Source: Ruegeria arenilitoris
Lineage (GTDB): Bacteria; Pseudomonadota; Alphaproteobacteria; Rhodobacterales; Rhodobacteraceae
Length of the DNA: 64,000 nt
Assembly: GCF_042675705.1 (NCBI RefSeq)
Contig: NZ_JBHTJJ010000001.1
Reading direction: 5' to 3' (one strand)
The first letter of the stretch is position 1. The number at the start of each line of letters is the position of its first letter. The position numbers and the translations under genes were made by a program. Below the pieces are notes generated by a model. It did no database searches and was not told where the DNA came from. It worked only from the letters and a program-made list of their open reading frames with translations. Of this stretch, positions 19,134 to 29,000 are shown piece after piece.

Positions 19134-20651
19134 ATGTTGTCGATCTTCGATCAGGGGCCGCCGCCGCCCTGCCCTACGCCATTCAACCTGGCCGCCCACG
19201 CGCTGCGCCGCGCCGATGCCACGCCCGACAAGGTGGCACTGTCCGTGCTACGCGCCGACGGCTCGGACGACTGGACCTTTGCGCAGCTGAAATCCGCGGT
19301 TCTGAACACCGGAACCGGACTGCTGCGTGCGGGCCTTGTGCGCGGAGACATCGTGCTAATGCGCCTGGGCAATACGGTCGATTTTCCCATCGGCTATCTG
19401 GGCGCAATCGCAGTCGGGCTGGTCCCGGTGCCGACATCCTCGCAACTGACCGAGCCGGAAACGGAACGGATGATCCGGGATCTGTCCCCAGCCGCCATTC
19501 TGCGCGATCCGTCCGTGGCCTGTGCCGCGCATCCCCAGCAGATCGGCCTGACCGACCTTGCCGCCATGCGCGACCTGCCGCCCGCGTCGTTCGACATGGG
19601 CGATCCGGAACGCATGGCCTATATCGTCTACACCTCAGGCACCTCGGGCAAGCCACGCGCCGTGGCCCATGCGCATCGCGCGATCTGGGCGCGGCAGATG
19701 ATGGTCGATGGCTGGTACGGCCTGCGCGAGGGCGACCGCCTGTGCCACGCGGGCGCGTTCAACTGGACCTACACGCTGGGCACCGGCCTGATGGACCCGT
19801 GGACCATCGGTGCCACCGCGCTGATCCCCGAACCCGGAACCGACCCGGCAGCCCTGCCCGGGTTGCTGCGCCGCCACCGCGCCTCGATCTTTGCGGCCGC
19901 CCCCGGTGTCTACCGCAAGATGCTTAATGCGGCGGACACGCTGTCCTTGCCCGATCTGCGCCACGGCCTGAGCGCCGGTGAGAAACTGTCGCGCGCCTTG
20001 CACGAACGCTGGGTTCAGGCCACAGGGACCGAGCTGTACGAGGCCTATGGAATGTCGGAATGTTCGACCTTCATCTCATCCAGCCCATCCCACCCCGCGC
20101 GCGGAGACTCTCTGGGCCAGCCGCAACCGGGGCGCCGCGTGGCGATCCTGGGGCCTGACGGGCCGGTTCCGCAGGGGCAGGAGGGCACCATCGCCATTCA
20201 CCGCTCGGACCCGGGGCTGATGCTGACCTATCTCAACGCCCCGGACGAGGCCCGCGCGCGCATGCAGGGCGACTGGTTCCTGACCGGCGATCAGGGGGCG
20301 ATGGCCGTGGATGGGCAGATCACCTATCTGGGGCGCGACGACGACATGATGAACGCCGGTGGCTATCGGGTATCCCCGGTCGAGGTCGAATCCGTCCTGT
20401 CGCGCTTTCCCGGAATCGTTCAGGTCGGCGCGGCGGCGGTCGAGGTCAAACCGGACACCTTCGTGATCGCCGCCTTTTATTCCGGGCCGGAAAAACTGGA
20501 CGAAACCGCCCTGCGCGCTTATGTCGAGGCCAACCTGGCGCGCTACAAGCAACCCCGCGCCTTCATCCATCTTCCCGAACTGCCCACCGGCGGCAACGGA
20601 AAACTCCTGCGCCGCGCATTGCCGGCCTATTTCAAGGCATCCGAAGAATGA
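19134..20651 (+). CDS. AMP-forming acyl-CoA synthetase/ligase
   Basis: This 505-residue adenylate-forming enzyme activates a carboxylic acid with ATP, and probably transfers it to CoA. The phosphate-binding loop YTSGTSGKP is at residues 166-174, followed by YEAYGMSEC and LTGDQG motifs, and the catalytic C-terminal lysine lies in GGNGKLLR near residue 490. The overall pattern is closest to the benzoate-CoA ligase type, but the acid cannot be named from sequence. The stop overlaps the start of the FrnE-type gene (ATGA). The XRE-cupin regulator is divergent. Confidence 0.85.
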   Translation: MLSIFDQGPPPPCPTPFNLAAHALRRADATPDKVALSVLRADGSDDWTFAQLKSAVLNTGTGLLRAGLVRGDIVLMRLGNTVDFPIGYLGAIAVGLVPVPTSSQLTEPETERMIRDLSPAAILRDPSVACAAHPQQIGLTDLAAMRDLPPASFDMGDPERMAYIVYTSGTSGKPRAVAHAHRAIWARQMMVDGWYGLREGDRLCHAGAFNWTYTLGTGLMDPWTIGATALIPEPGTDPAALPGLLRRHRASIFAAAPGVYRKMLNAADTLSLPDLRHGLSAGEKLSRALHERWVQATGTELYEAYGMSECSTFISSSPSHPARGDSLGQPQPGRRVAILGPDGPVPQGQEGTIAIHRSDPGLMLTYLNAPDEARARMQGDWFLTGDQGAMAVDGQITYLGRDDDMMNAGGYRVSPVEVESVLSRFPGIVQVGAAAVEVKPDTFVIAAFYSGPEKLDETALRAYVEANLARYKQPRAFIHLPELPTGGNGKLLRRALPAYFKASEE

Positions 20652-21307
20652 CCCAGACCGTCAAGCTTGATATCCTGTCCGACCCGATCTGCCCGTGGTG
20701 CTATATCGGAAAGACCAACCTGGACAAGGCGCTGGCCTCGGTCCCGGACCATCCCTTCGTGATCGAATGGCATCCGTTCCAGCTGAACCCCGACATGCCC
20801 GAAGGCGGCATGGACAGGCGCGAATACCTGGAACGCAAATTCGGTGGCAAGGAGGGTGCGGTTCGCGCCTATGCGCCGGTGGTGGAGCATGCCGAAAAGG
20901 CCGGCCTGAACATCGATTTCGAGGCCATGAAACGCACCCCGAACACGCTGGACGCCCATCGCCTGATCCATTGGGCCGGGATCGAGGGCAAGCAGAGCCA
21001 GGTGGTGGATGCGCTGTTCACTGCGTATTTCGTGCAGGGCCGCGACATCGGCGACCACGAGGTTTTGGCCGACATCGCCGACAGCGTGGGCATGGACGCC
21101 GCAGTTGTTCTGAAGCTGCTGAAATCCGACGCCGACCGGGACGACATTCGTCAGCGGGATACGCACTCGCGTGAAATGGGCGTAAACTCGGTCCCCACCT
21201 TCATCGTCGCCAACCAGCACGCGGTCCCTGGGGCGCAACCACCGGAATTGTGGGCGCAAGTGATCGGCGAAATAATGTCTCAGCTTGAGCCTTCCTCTGC
21301 AGAATAG
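20648..21307 (+). CDS. DsbA-family oxidoreductase, FrnE type
   Basis: The 219-residue cytoplasmic thioredoxin-fold protein has the CPWC active site at residues 15-18 and lacks a signal peptide. It shows the FrnE pattern: EWHPFQLNPDMP near residue 40, ANTLDAHRLIHWA-like text (TPNTLDAHRLIHWA) near residue 98, and GVNSVPTFIVANQHAVPGAQ near residue 178 with the cis-proline. FrnE proteins act as disulfide isomerases or polyketide-related oxidoreductases. The four-base overlap with the ligase gene suggests co-translation. Confidence 0.88.
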   Translation: MTQTVKLDILSDPICPWCYIGKTNLDKALASVPDHPFVIEWHPFQLNPDMPEGGMDRREYLERKFGGKEGAVRAYAPVVEHAEKAGLNIDFEAMKRTPNTLDAHRLIHWAGIEGKQSQVVDALFTAYFVQGRDIGDHEVLADIADSVGMDAAVVLKLLKSDADRDDIRQRDTHSREMGVNSVPTFIVANQHAVPGAQPPELWAQVIGEIMSQLEPSSAE

Positions 21308-21322
21308 CACAGAGTTCTGTGC
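21307..21322. promoter_or_regulatory. Operator-like dyad before the MFS gene
   Basis: GCACAGA-GT-TCTGTGC is a compact inverted repeat with perfect 7-bp arms. It lies at the FrnE stop codon and 62 bases upstream of the MFS start. No T-run follows, so a protein-binding site is more likely than a terminator. Confidence 0.35.
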
Positions 21323-21383
21323 GCGATTGCACCTAGCCCACCTTGCCCTGTCGTGTTAGCGCGTTGGAGCAAGGAGTCCCCGC

Positions 21384-22592
21384 ATGGCTGACCGTATTTC
21401 CAAGGCCGAATTCATCGCGCTGATCGCGATGATGTTTGCCACCATCGCATTTTCGATTGATTCAATGCTGCCTGCCCTGCCCGAGATCGGCGCGCAGCTC
21501 AGCCCTGATGACGTGAACCGGGCGCAGTTGATCCTGACCAGCTTTGTTCTGGGAATGGGAATCGGCACGTTCTTCACCGGCCCGATCTCGGATGCGGTCG
21601 GACGCAGGCCGGTGATCTTTGCCGGAGCAGCCGTCTATATTCTGGCATCGGCCGTGGCCTGGGCCAGTTCGTCGCTCGAGTTGGTTCTGGCCGCCCGGGT
21701 GGTTCAGGGGCTGGGGGCCGCCGGGCCTCGCGTGGTCGCCATGGCGATCATCCGCGATCTGTTCTCGGGCCGGGAAATGGCGCGGATCGTGTCCATCGCG
21801 ATGATGATCTTCACCCTGGTGCCCGCCATCGCGCCCATGGCCGGAGCCGCCGTGATTGCCTTCGCCGGTTGGCGCGGTGTGTTCATGTCGTTCATCCTGT
21901 TCGCGCTGGTGATCATTGTCTGGATGGGGTTCCGACTGCCGGAGTCGCTTGCGCCGGAAAACCGCCGCCCGTTCCGCCTGCCGCTGATGGTCGGTGCGGT
22001 GAAAGAGATGTTTGCCCACCCCACTGTGCGCCTGTCGATCTTTGTCCAGACCCTGTGCATGGGCATGCTGTTCACCATGCTGACCATGGTGCAGCCGATC
22101 TATGATGTGATCCACGACCGCGCCGACAGCTTCCCCTTCTGGTTCGGATTCGTGGCGCTGATGTCCGGCTCGGCCAGCTTGCTGAACGCGGCCGTCGTGG
22201 TGCGCGTGGGGATGCGCCGAATGGTGACCTGGGCGCTGGCCGGACAAATCCTGATCACCTCGTTGGTGATTGCCCTCAACATGTCGAACCTGTCGCCGCA
22301 GGCCTCGTTTGCGCTGTTCGTGTTCTGGCAAACCACGGTCTTTTTCATGGCCGGCGTTACCATGGGTAACCTGAACGCCATCGCGATGGAGCCGATGGGC
22401 CATATCGCCGGCATGGCGGCCTCGGTCATCGGGTCGATCTCGACCGTGCTGGCCGCCGCGATCGCCGCGCCGGTGGGGCTGCTGTTCGACGGCACGCTGG
22501 GGCCGTTGACCATCGGCATCCTGACCATGTGCGTGCTGGCCTTCGGGCTGATGGTCCACATGGGCCGGATAGAAGACCGCGTTCCCGCCTGA
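21384..22592 (+). CDS. MFS transporter, Bcr/CflA drug-resistance type
   Basis: This 402-residue protein has twelve predicted membrane helices. The loop between helices 2 and 3 has GPISDAVGRRPVIFAGAAVYI, the MFS signature, and the first helix region (MLPALPEIGAQL) resembles Bcr/CflA proteins, which export drugs or small metabolites by proton antiport. The ATG at 21384 is about 77 bases after the FrnE stop, so it may have its own promoter. Substrate is unknown. Confidence 0.88.
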   Translation: MADRISKAEFIALIAMMFATIAFSIDSMLPALPEIGAQLSPDDVNRAQLILTSFVLGMGIGTFFTGPISDAVGRRPVIFAGAAVYILASAVAWASSSLELVLAARVVQGLGAAGPRVVAMAIIRDLFSGREMARIVSIAMMIFTLVPAIAPMAGAAVIAFAGWRGVFMSFILFALVIIVWMGFRLPESLAPENRRPFRLPLMVGAVKEMFAHPTVRLSIFVQTLCMGMLFTMLTMVQPIYDVIHDRADSFPFWFGFVALMSGSASLLNAAVVVRVGMRRMVTWALAGQILITSLVIALNMSNLSPQASFALFVFWQTTVFFMAGVTMGNLNAIAMEPMGHIAGMAASVIGSISTVLAAAIAAPVGLLFDGTLGPLTIGILTMCVLAFGLMVHMGRIEDRVPA

Positions 22593-22647
22593 CCTGTGCA
22601 GCGCACCTGAACTGCGCTAGGCTCGCCCCAGTCAGGGAGAGTTCGGC

Positions 22648-24312
22648 ATGAGCGACTATTACGATCTGGGCACGCATGGCTGCCCCGTCACCACGTCCTC
22701 GGATCAGGCGCAGCTTTGGTTCAACCGGGGCCTTGTCTGGACCTACGGCTACAACCATGAAGAGGCGGTCGTGTGTTTCCAGCGCGCACTGGAACATGAC
22801 CCGGACTGCGCCATGGCCCATTGGGGCGTGGCCTATGCCGCCGGGCCCAACTACAACCTGCCCTGGGATCTGCTGGACGATGCGGGCAAGGCCAAGGCGC
22901 TGAACTGCGCCTATGACGCGACCCAGTGCGCACTGGCCTTGCTGGATCGCTGCACGCCGGTCGAGCGCGAACTGATCCGCGCCCTACCTGCCCGCTATCC
23001 CCAGCGTGATCCGGCGCCCGACATGCACCGCTGGGACCACGACTTCGCCGACGCCATGCGCGCCGCCTTCTTGGCCCAGCCCGACCATCTGGACCTGCGC
23101 ACCATCTATGTCGAGTCGCTGCTGAACCTGACACCGTGGAAGATGTGGGACCTGAGGACAGGCCAGCCCGCCGAGGGCGCCGCCACGCTTGAGGCGCAGG
23201 AGGCATTGGAATGGGCCATGGCCAATGATCAGGCGGCGATGTCGCATCCGGGTCTGCTGCACCTTTATGTGCATCTGATGGAGATGTCGCCCACGCCGGA
23301 AAAGGCGCTGAAGGCCGGTGACGTGCTGCGCACGTTGGTGCCGGATGCCGGGCATTTGGTGCACATGCCCACCCATATCGACGTGCTGTGCGGCCACTAC
23401 CAGAACGTCGTCCACTGGAACGAACAGGCGGTCATCGCCGATCTGAAATATTACCGGCGCGAAGGCGCCTTCAACATCTATACCGGCTATCGCCAGCACA
23501 ATTACCACTTCGTCATCTATGGCGCGCTGTTCTTGGGCCACTTGGAGCCCGCCCTGCGCGCGAACAAGGGCCTGTGGGACACCACGCCCGAGGAAATGCT
23601 GCGCATCGAAAGCCCGCCCATGGCGGATTACTTCGAAAGCTACATGGCCATGGGGCCGCATATCCTGATCCGCTTTGGCCGATGGGAAGAAGCCAAGGCC
23701 CTACCCCTGCCCCCCGATCCCGACCTGTATCTGACGGTGACGGCCACCACGCACTACGCCCGCGCCATCGCCCATGCCGCCACCGGCGACGTGGCCGAGG
23801 CCGAAGCTGAAGAGCAGTTGTTCCTGGTCGCCAAGGACCGCGTGCCGGAAACCCGCCTGCTGCACAACAACCGCGTGATCGACCTGCTGGAGATCGCGCG
23901 CGAAATGCTGCGGGGCGAGATCGAGTATCGCAAAGGCAATTTCGACACGGCCTTCGACCATCTCCGGCGCTCGGTCGAACTGGACGACAATCTGCCCTAT
24001 GACGAGCCTTGGGGCTGGATGCAGCCCACCCGCCACGCGCTGGGGGCGTTGCTGTTCGAACAGGGTCACGTGGCCGAAGCCGAAGCCGTCTATCGCGAGG
24101 ATCTGGGTCTGGGCGGCACCCTCAGCCGTGCCTCGATCCATCCCGACAATGTTTGGAGTCTCAAGGGCTTGCACGATTGCCTCAAGGCGCGCGGCGCGGT
24201 AGAGGAATTGCAGCTGATCCGACAACGACTGGACCTGGCCCTGGCGCGGGCCGACCGCAGCGTCGGCGCCTCGTGCTTCTGCGCCCAGGCCGCGATGAGA
24301 GCCGCTGAATGA
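22648..24312 (+). CDS. TPR-repeat protein of unknown function
   Basis: This 554-residue soluble protein begins with a TPR unit (AQLWFNRGLVWTYGYNHEEAVVCFQRALEHDPDCAMAHWG fold pattern, residues 27-66). Further helical repeats occur towards the C-terminus, where RSVELDDN and HVAEAEAVYREDL appear. The middle contains conserved histidines (MPTHIDVLCGHY, RQHNYHFVIYG), which are unusual for a plain TPR scaffold and might bind a metal. The family is known in Proteobacteria only as a tetratricopeptide protein. The stop overlaps the next start by four bases, linking it with the exported SH3-like protein. A GGGAGA site precedes the ATG. Confidence 0.75.
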   Translation: MSDYYDLGTHGCPVTTSSDQAQLWFNRGLVWTYGYNHEEAVVCFQRALEHDPDCAMAHWGVAYAAGPNYNLPWDLLDDAGKAKALNCAYDATQCALALLDRCTPVERELIRALPARYPQRDPAPDMHRWDHDFADAMRAAFLAQPDHLDLRTIYVESLLNLTPWKMWDLRTGQPAEGAATLEAQEALEWAMANDQAAMSHPGLLHLYVHLMEMSPTPEKALKAGDVLRTLVPDAGHLVHMPTHIDVLCGHYQNVVHWNEQAVIADLKYYRREGAFNIYTGYRQHNYHFVIYGALFLGHLEPALRANKGLWDTTPEEMLRIESPPMADYFESYMAMGPHILIRFGRWEEAKALPLPPDPDLYLTVTATTHYARAIAHAATGDVAEAEAEEQLFLVAKDRVPETRLLHNNRVIDLLEIAREMLRGEIEYRKGNFDTAFDHLRRSVELDDNLPYDEPWGWMQPTRHALGALLFEQGHVAEAEAVYREDLGLGGTLSRASIHPDNVWSLKGLHDCLKARGAVEELQLIRQRLDLALARADRSVGASCFCAQAAMRAAE

Positions 24313-24986
24313 AACTGTTGAACGCTGCGCTGATCGCGCTGTTCTGCGGGCCCGCCTGGGCCGACCGCCAGACCTTTCCGCCTGTGGACGAGGCCAGCCA
24401 GGACCCGACGCTGGAAGCCTTTCGCGCGGACCTGCGCGCCAAAGTCGCCGCCCGCGACCTCGAGGGCGTCATGGCCGCCACCTGCCCCGAGATCTATACC
24501 AGCCACGGTGATCCGGACGGCTCCGAGACGTTCCGCGCCAACCTGACGATCGATCCCGAGACCCTGCCCGAGGCCGACCGCCGCCACGCCGCCACCATCC
24601 GCGAGGACTACTGGCGCGACCTCGAGACCACGCTGGCCCAGCCCGGTTACTTCGACGAGGATGGCGAATTCTGGATGCCGTATCAGTGGCGGCTTACCCT
24701 GCCGGCGAAGCTGGACCCGTTCACCGCCTATTTCGTGACCGGTCAGGATGTCACCCTGCGCCAGGCCCCAAACCGCGGCGCGCCCATTCTGGACCTGATC
24801 AGCCATGAAGTGGTGATCGTGCCGGACTATTTAGAAGAGGCCGAGTATCAGGGCGTCATCCTGACCGACGGAACGCGCGGCTATGTCTATTCCGACTTCC
24901 TATGGTCGATGGTCGGCTATCGCGCGGCCTTCGTGACATCGGACAGCGGCGACTGGCAGCTGTGTACCTTCGTGGCCGGGGACTAG
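24309..24986 (+). CDS. Exported protein with a C-terminal SH3-like domain
   Basis: The 225-residue protein has a signal peptide (MKLLNAALIALFCGPAWA-D, residues 1-18). A helical region of about 100 residues is followed by a bacterial SH3-like domain that begins near residue 140 (VTLRQAPNRGAPILDLI) and ends with RGYVYSDFLWS. Such domains often bind cell-wall or protein ligands. The function is unknown. It overlaps the TPR gene by four bases (ATGA) and is convergent with mfd, only nine bases away. Confidence 0.7.
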   Translation: MKLLNAALIALFCGPAWADRQTFPPVDEASQDPTLEAFRADLRAKVAARDLEGVMAATCPEIYTSHGDPDGSETFRANLTIDPETLPEADRRHAATIREDYWRDLETTLAQPGYFDEDGEFWMPYQWRLTLPAKLDPFTAYFVTGQDVTLRQAPNRGAPILDLISHEVVIVPDYLEEAEYQGVILTDGTRGYVYSDFLWSMVGYRAAFVTSDSGDWQLCTFVAGD

Positions 24987-24995
24987 GCCGCGCCC

Positions 24996-27900
24996 TCAGG
25001 CGCTGGCCTTCTTCTTTTTCTCGGCGGCCACCTTCTCGGCCAGATCGCGGGCGATGGCAAAGGCGCCCTTGATCTTGTCGCTGTCCTTCTTCCAATCGCG
25101 CCGCACTACGATCTTGTTGTCCTTGACCTTGGCCAGCCCGCGCTGGTTCTGGATGAACTCGACCAGACCTTGCGGCGAGGCGAACTTGTCATTGTGGAAC
25201 TGTATCGTCGCTCCCTTCGGTCCGCCGTCCAGCTTGGCGATGCCGGCGCGTTTGCACATGGCCTTGATCCGCACCACCAGCAGCAGCGTGTTCACCTCTT
25301 TCGGCAGCGGGCCGAACCGGTCGATCAACTCGGCGGCAAAACCCTCAAGCTCGACCTTGGTCGACAGCGACGACAGGCGGCGATAGAGGCCCAGCCGCAC
25401 GTCCAGATCGGGCACATAGTCTTCGGGGATCAGTACCGGAACGCCCAGGTTGATCTGCGGCGCCCACTGGTCGTCGGCCTCGCTCAGCCCCTCCATCTCA
25501 CCGGCCTTGATCTTGGCGATCGCCTCTTCCAGCATCGACTGGTAGAGTTCATAGCCCACGTCGCGCATCTGGCCCGACTGTTCCTCGCCCAGCAAGTTGC
25601 CCGCGCCGCGAATGTCCAGGTCCTGGCTGGCCAGCGTGAACCCCGCCCCCAGCGTATCGAGCGAGCCCAGAACCCGCAGCCGCTTTTCGGCGGCCGGCGT
25701 CAGCCGCGCGCGCGGCTTGGTGGTCAGATAGGCGTAGGCGCGGGTCTTGGACCGCCCCACCCGGCCCCGGATCTGATAGAGCTGCGCCAGCCCGAACATA
25801 TCGGCCCGGTGCACGACCATCGTGTTGGCGGTGGGAATGTCCAGCCCGCTTTCCACGATCGTGGTGGCCAGCAGGACATCGTATTTACCGTCATAGAACG
25901 CGTTCATCCGGTCGTCCAACTCACCCGCCGCCATCTGCCCGTGGGCCACCACATAGGTCAGTTCGGGCAGCTGTTCCTTCAGGAATTCCTCGATCTCGGG
26001 CAGGTCCGAGATACGCGGTACCACATAGAAACTCTGCCCGCCGCGATAATGCTCGCGCAGCAGCGCCTCGCGGATGGTGACGGCGTCGAACTCGCTGACA
26101 TAGGTGCGGATCGCCAGACGGTCGACGGGCGGTGTGCCGATGATCGACAGGTCGCGCACACCGGTCAGGCTCAGCTGCAGCGTGCGCGGGATCGGCGTCG
26201 CGGTCAGAGTCAGCACATGTACGTCGGAACGCAGCTGCTTCAGCCGCTCTTTGTGGGCCACGCCGAAATGTTGCTCTTCGTCGATGATCAACAGCCCGAG
26301 GTTCTGGAACCGGATGCCCTTGGCCAACAGAGCATGAGTGCCGATCACGATGTCTACCGTGCCCTTTGCCAGCCCTTCGCGGGTCTGCTGCGCCTCTTTG
26401 GCCGAGACGAAACGCGACAATTGCCGCACTTCCAGCGGGAAGCCCCGGAACCGATCCTTGAAGCTGGCGGCGTGCTGGCGCGCCAGCAGCGTCGTGGGCG
26501 CGATCACCGCCACCTGCAGGCCGGACATGGCCGCAACAAAGGCCGCGCGCATGGCGACCTCGGTCTTGCCGAACCCCACGTCGCCACAGATCAGGCGGTC
26601 CATCGGTGTGCCCGAGTGCAGGTCCTCCATCACGTCGGCGATGGCGCTCAGCTGGTCCTCGGTTTCCTGGTAAGGGAAGCGGGCGCTGAACTCCTCCCAC
26701 GCGTGGGGCGGCGGGTCCATGATCGGGGCCTTGCGCAAGGCGCGTTCGGCCGCGATGCGGATCAGCCGGTCGGCCATCTCGCGGATACGTTCCTTGAGCT
26801 TGGCCTTCTTCGCCTGCCACGCGCCGCCACCCAGCTTGTCGAGCAGGCCTTCCTCGTGCCCGTATTTCGACAGCAGCTCGATGTTTTCGACCGGAAGGTA
26901 CAGCTTGGCGCCCTCGGCATATTCCAGCAGCAGGCATTCATGCGCGGCGCCAAGGGCGGTCACGACCTCCATGCCCGTATAGCGGCCGATGCCGTGATCG
27001 ACATGCACGACCAGATCGCCGGGGCTGAGCGACTGTGTCTCGGTCAGGAAATTCTCGGCCTTGCGGCGTTTCTTGGGCTGGCGGATCAGCCGGTCGCCCA
27101 GCACGTCCTGTTCCGAAATCACCGTCATGTCGGGCGTCTCGAAGCCGTGCTCCAACGCCCAGACCGCCAGGTGCAGGCCGCGTTTGCCGATGCGTGAGCC
27201 GTCGGTCACAGGAATTGCCTCGGCCAGCCCCTCATCCTCGATCAACCCGGTCAGGCGTTCGCGCGCGCCCTCGGAATACGAGGCGACCAGCACCGGCCCC
27301 TTCTCCAGCTTGTTTTTGATGTGGCTGGCCAGCGCGCCGAACAGGCTGATGCTTTCCTGCTGGCGCTCGGGGGCAAAGTTGCGCCCGATCCGACCGCCCG
27401 CGTCGATCACCCCGGGGCCGCTGGCCTGCGGCAGAGGGCTGAATTGCAGCACCCGCCGCTGCGCCACCGCCTGGGTCCATGCGTCGTCGTCCAGATACAG
27501 CAGGCCCGGCGGGGTGGGTTTATAGACCGAATCCATCCGCGAACGGTTCTCGAGAGCGAGGCGCCGGGTTTCGTATTGATCGGCGATGCTGTCCCACCGG
27601 GCCAGACGCGCGGGCGTGACCTGATCGTCCAGCGTGATCGTCGCCTCCGGCAGATAGTCGAACAGCGTTTCCAGCTTTTCATGGAACAGGGGCAGCCAGT
27701 GCTCCATGCCCTGATGCTTGCGCCCGGCGCTGACCGCCTCGTACAGCGGATCATCCGTGCCGGCCGCACCGAATTCGATGCGATAGTTCTGACGGAACCG
27801 GGTGATGGCGGCCTCGTCCAGTATCACCTCGGAGACCGGGGCCAGTTCGACCAGATCAAGTTTTTCGGTAGTGCGCTGGGTGGCCGGATCGAACCGGCGC

Positions 27901-28454
27901 GCGCCGTCGAGCACGTCACCGAACAGGTCCAGCCGCACCGGCCCTGCCTCGCCCGGCGGGAAGATGTCGATGATCCCGCCGCGCACGGCATAGTCGCCGG
28001 GCTCCATCACCGTGGGGCTTTGGCTGAACCCCATGCGCACCAGAAAATCACGCAGCGCGGCCTCGTCGATGCGCTGACCGACCCGTGCGGTGAACGCGGC
28101 CTGCCGCAGCACGTCGCGCGCCGGCACGCGCTGGGTGGCCGCGTTCAGCGTGGTCAGCAGAACAAAGCGCTCGGGCATCTGATGCACCAGCGCCGACAGT
28201 GTCGCCACCCGCGCCGCCGCGATGTCGGGGTTGGGCGACACCCGGTCATAAGGCAGGCAATCCCAACCGGGAAACAGGATCACCGGCATGTCGGGCGCAA
28301 AGAAACGCAGCGCGGCACGCATCGCCTCGGCACGTTTGTCGTCGCGCGCCACATGCAGAACCGGCCCGCCTGTGCGGGCGACTTCGTTCAGCACCAGCTG
28401 CGCGTCAAACCCCTCGGGGGCGCCGCCGACTATCACGTGGTTCGGAGCCTTCAT
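24996..28454 (-). CDS. mfd: Transcription-repair coupling factor
   Basis: This 1152-residue ATP-dependent translocase removes RNA polymerase stalled at DNA lesions and recruits UvrA. The N-terminal UvrB-like part includes VILFPGWDCLPYDR and GDYAVRGGIIDIFPPG. The RNA-polymerase-interacting domain starts near LSPGDLVVHVDHGIGRYTG. The RecG-like motor follows with Walker A GDVGFGKTE, a DEEQ box (IIDEEQHFGV), TATPIPRT and IRGRVGR. A TRCF C-terminal domain follows the motor. ATG 28454 is preferred over the GTG one codon earlier. A small membrane protein gene starts upstream on the same strand. Confidence 0.98.
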   Translation of the reverse strand: MKAPNHVIVGGAPEGFDAQLVLNEVARTGGPVLHVARDDKRAEAMRAALRFFAPDMPVILFPGWDCLPYDRVSPNPDIAAARVATLSALVHQMPERFVLLTTLNAATQRVPARDVLRQAAFTARVGQRIDEAALRDFLVRMGFSQSPTVMEPGDYAVRGGIIDIFPPGEAGPVRLDLFGDVLDGARRFDPATQRTTEKLDLVELAPVSEVILDEAAITRFRQNYRIEFGAAGTDDPLYEAVSAGRKHQGMEHWLPLFHEKLETLFDYLPEATITLDDQVTPARLARWDSIADQYETRRLALENRSRMDSVYKPTPPGLLYLDDDAWTQAVAQRRVLQFSPLPQASGPGVIDAGGRIGRNFAPERQQESISLFGALASHIKNKLEKGPVLVASYSEGARERLTGLIEDEGLAEAIPVTDGSRIGKRGLHLAVWALEHGFETPDMTVISEQDVLGDRLIRQPKKRRKAENFLTETQSLSPGDLVVHVDHGIGRYTGMEVVTALGAAHECLLLEYAEGAKLYLPVENIELLSKYGHEEGLLDKLGGGAWQAKKAKLKERIREMADRLIRIAAERALRKAPIMDPPPHAWEEFSARFPYQETEDQLSAIADVMEDLHSGTPMDRLICGDVGFGKTEVAMRAAFVAAMSGLQVAVIAPTTLLARQHAASFKDRFRGFPLEVRQLSRFVSAKEAQQTREGLAKGTVDIVIGTHALLAKGIRFQNLGLLIIDEEQHFGVAHKERLKQLRSDVHVLTLTATPIPRTLQLSLTGVRDLSIIGTPPVDRLAIRTYVSEFDAVTIREALLREHYRGGQSFYVVPRISDLPEIEEFLKEQLPELTYVVAHGQMAAGELDDRMNAFYDGKYDVLLATTIVESGLDIPTANTMVVHRADMFGLAQLYQIRGRVGRSKTRAYAYLTTKPRARLTPAAEKRLRVLGSLDTLGAGFTLASQDLDIRGAGNLLGEEQSGQMRDVGYELYQSMLEEAIAKIKAGEMEGLSEADDQWAPQINLGVPVLIPEDYVPDLDVRLGLYRRLSSLSTKVELEGFAAELIDRFGPLPKEVNTLLLVVRIKAMCKRAGIAKLDGGPKGATIQFHNDKFASPQGLVEFIQNQRGLAKVKDNKIVVRRDWKKDSDKIKGAFAIARDLAEKVAAEKKKKASA

Positions 28455-28475
28455 CACGCCGCCTTTCCGATTTTG

Positions 28476-29000
28476 CTATCCCAGAACGCCTATCGAAAGG
28501 TTCTGATACATGCCCCACATCGAAGTGACCAGTATCGCAAACATACCGATGACCTGCGTCGCCAGCCGGCACCGATGCAGCGCCTTGGACACAGCTTCAA
28601 TCGACAACTCCTGCCGCCGCAGGTTCCGGGCCACCCGCAGGCTGTTTGCGCCGACAAGAACCATCGGGAACAACAGCAGGAACACCGCCTGGGCGAACTC
28701 GACCTGATAGTAAAACCCAAGTGTCGCCAGCCCCGCGAACAGGAAACAGCACAGCGCAAGGATCACGACCCCCGAAACGTCGGCAATGTAGAGGATGCGG
28801 TTGGTGTTGATCCGCACGATGTCCAAAAGGTCGGTCTCGGCCTGCCCACCGACGCGGCGGGCGCGCACGACCAGGTCATACGGAACCCCCATCACCCAAT
28901 GGCTGGCTGTCGACCACAGCACCGCAAGCGCGATCCAGTACCACAGATTCGAAAAGCTGCGCATGTCGATGAGTTCGAAAATCGAGGAGTACCAGTCCAA
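28476..29000 (-). CDS. Small conserved inner-membrane protein
   Basis: This 174-residue protein has about four hydrophobic segments (residues 18-40, 75-95, 97-120 and 148-170) with charged arginine-rich loops (RARRVGG, RVARNLRRQ) between them. Relatives in Rhodobacterales carry the label component of SufBCD complex, but nothing in the sequence or neighbourhood supports an Fe-S role, so I treat the function as unknown. It lies 21 bases upstream of mfd on the same strand and is divergent from hemB. Confidence 0.7.
   Translation of the reverse strand: MDWYSSIFELIDMRSFSNLWYWIALAVLWSTASHWVMGVPYDLVVRARRVGGQAETDLLDIVRINTNRILYIADVSGVVILALCCFLFAGLATLGFYYQVEFAQAVFLLLFPMVLVGANSLRVARNLRRQELSIEAVSKALHRCRLATQVIGMFAILVTSMWGMYQNLSIGVLG

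Noticed and set aside
25170..27197. A 675-residue open frame antisense to mfd
   Set aside because: It is an artefact of high GC in a strongly conserved mfd coding frame; its text is low-complexity with no family pattern.
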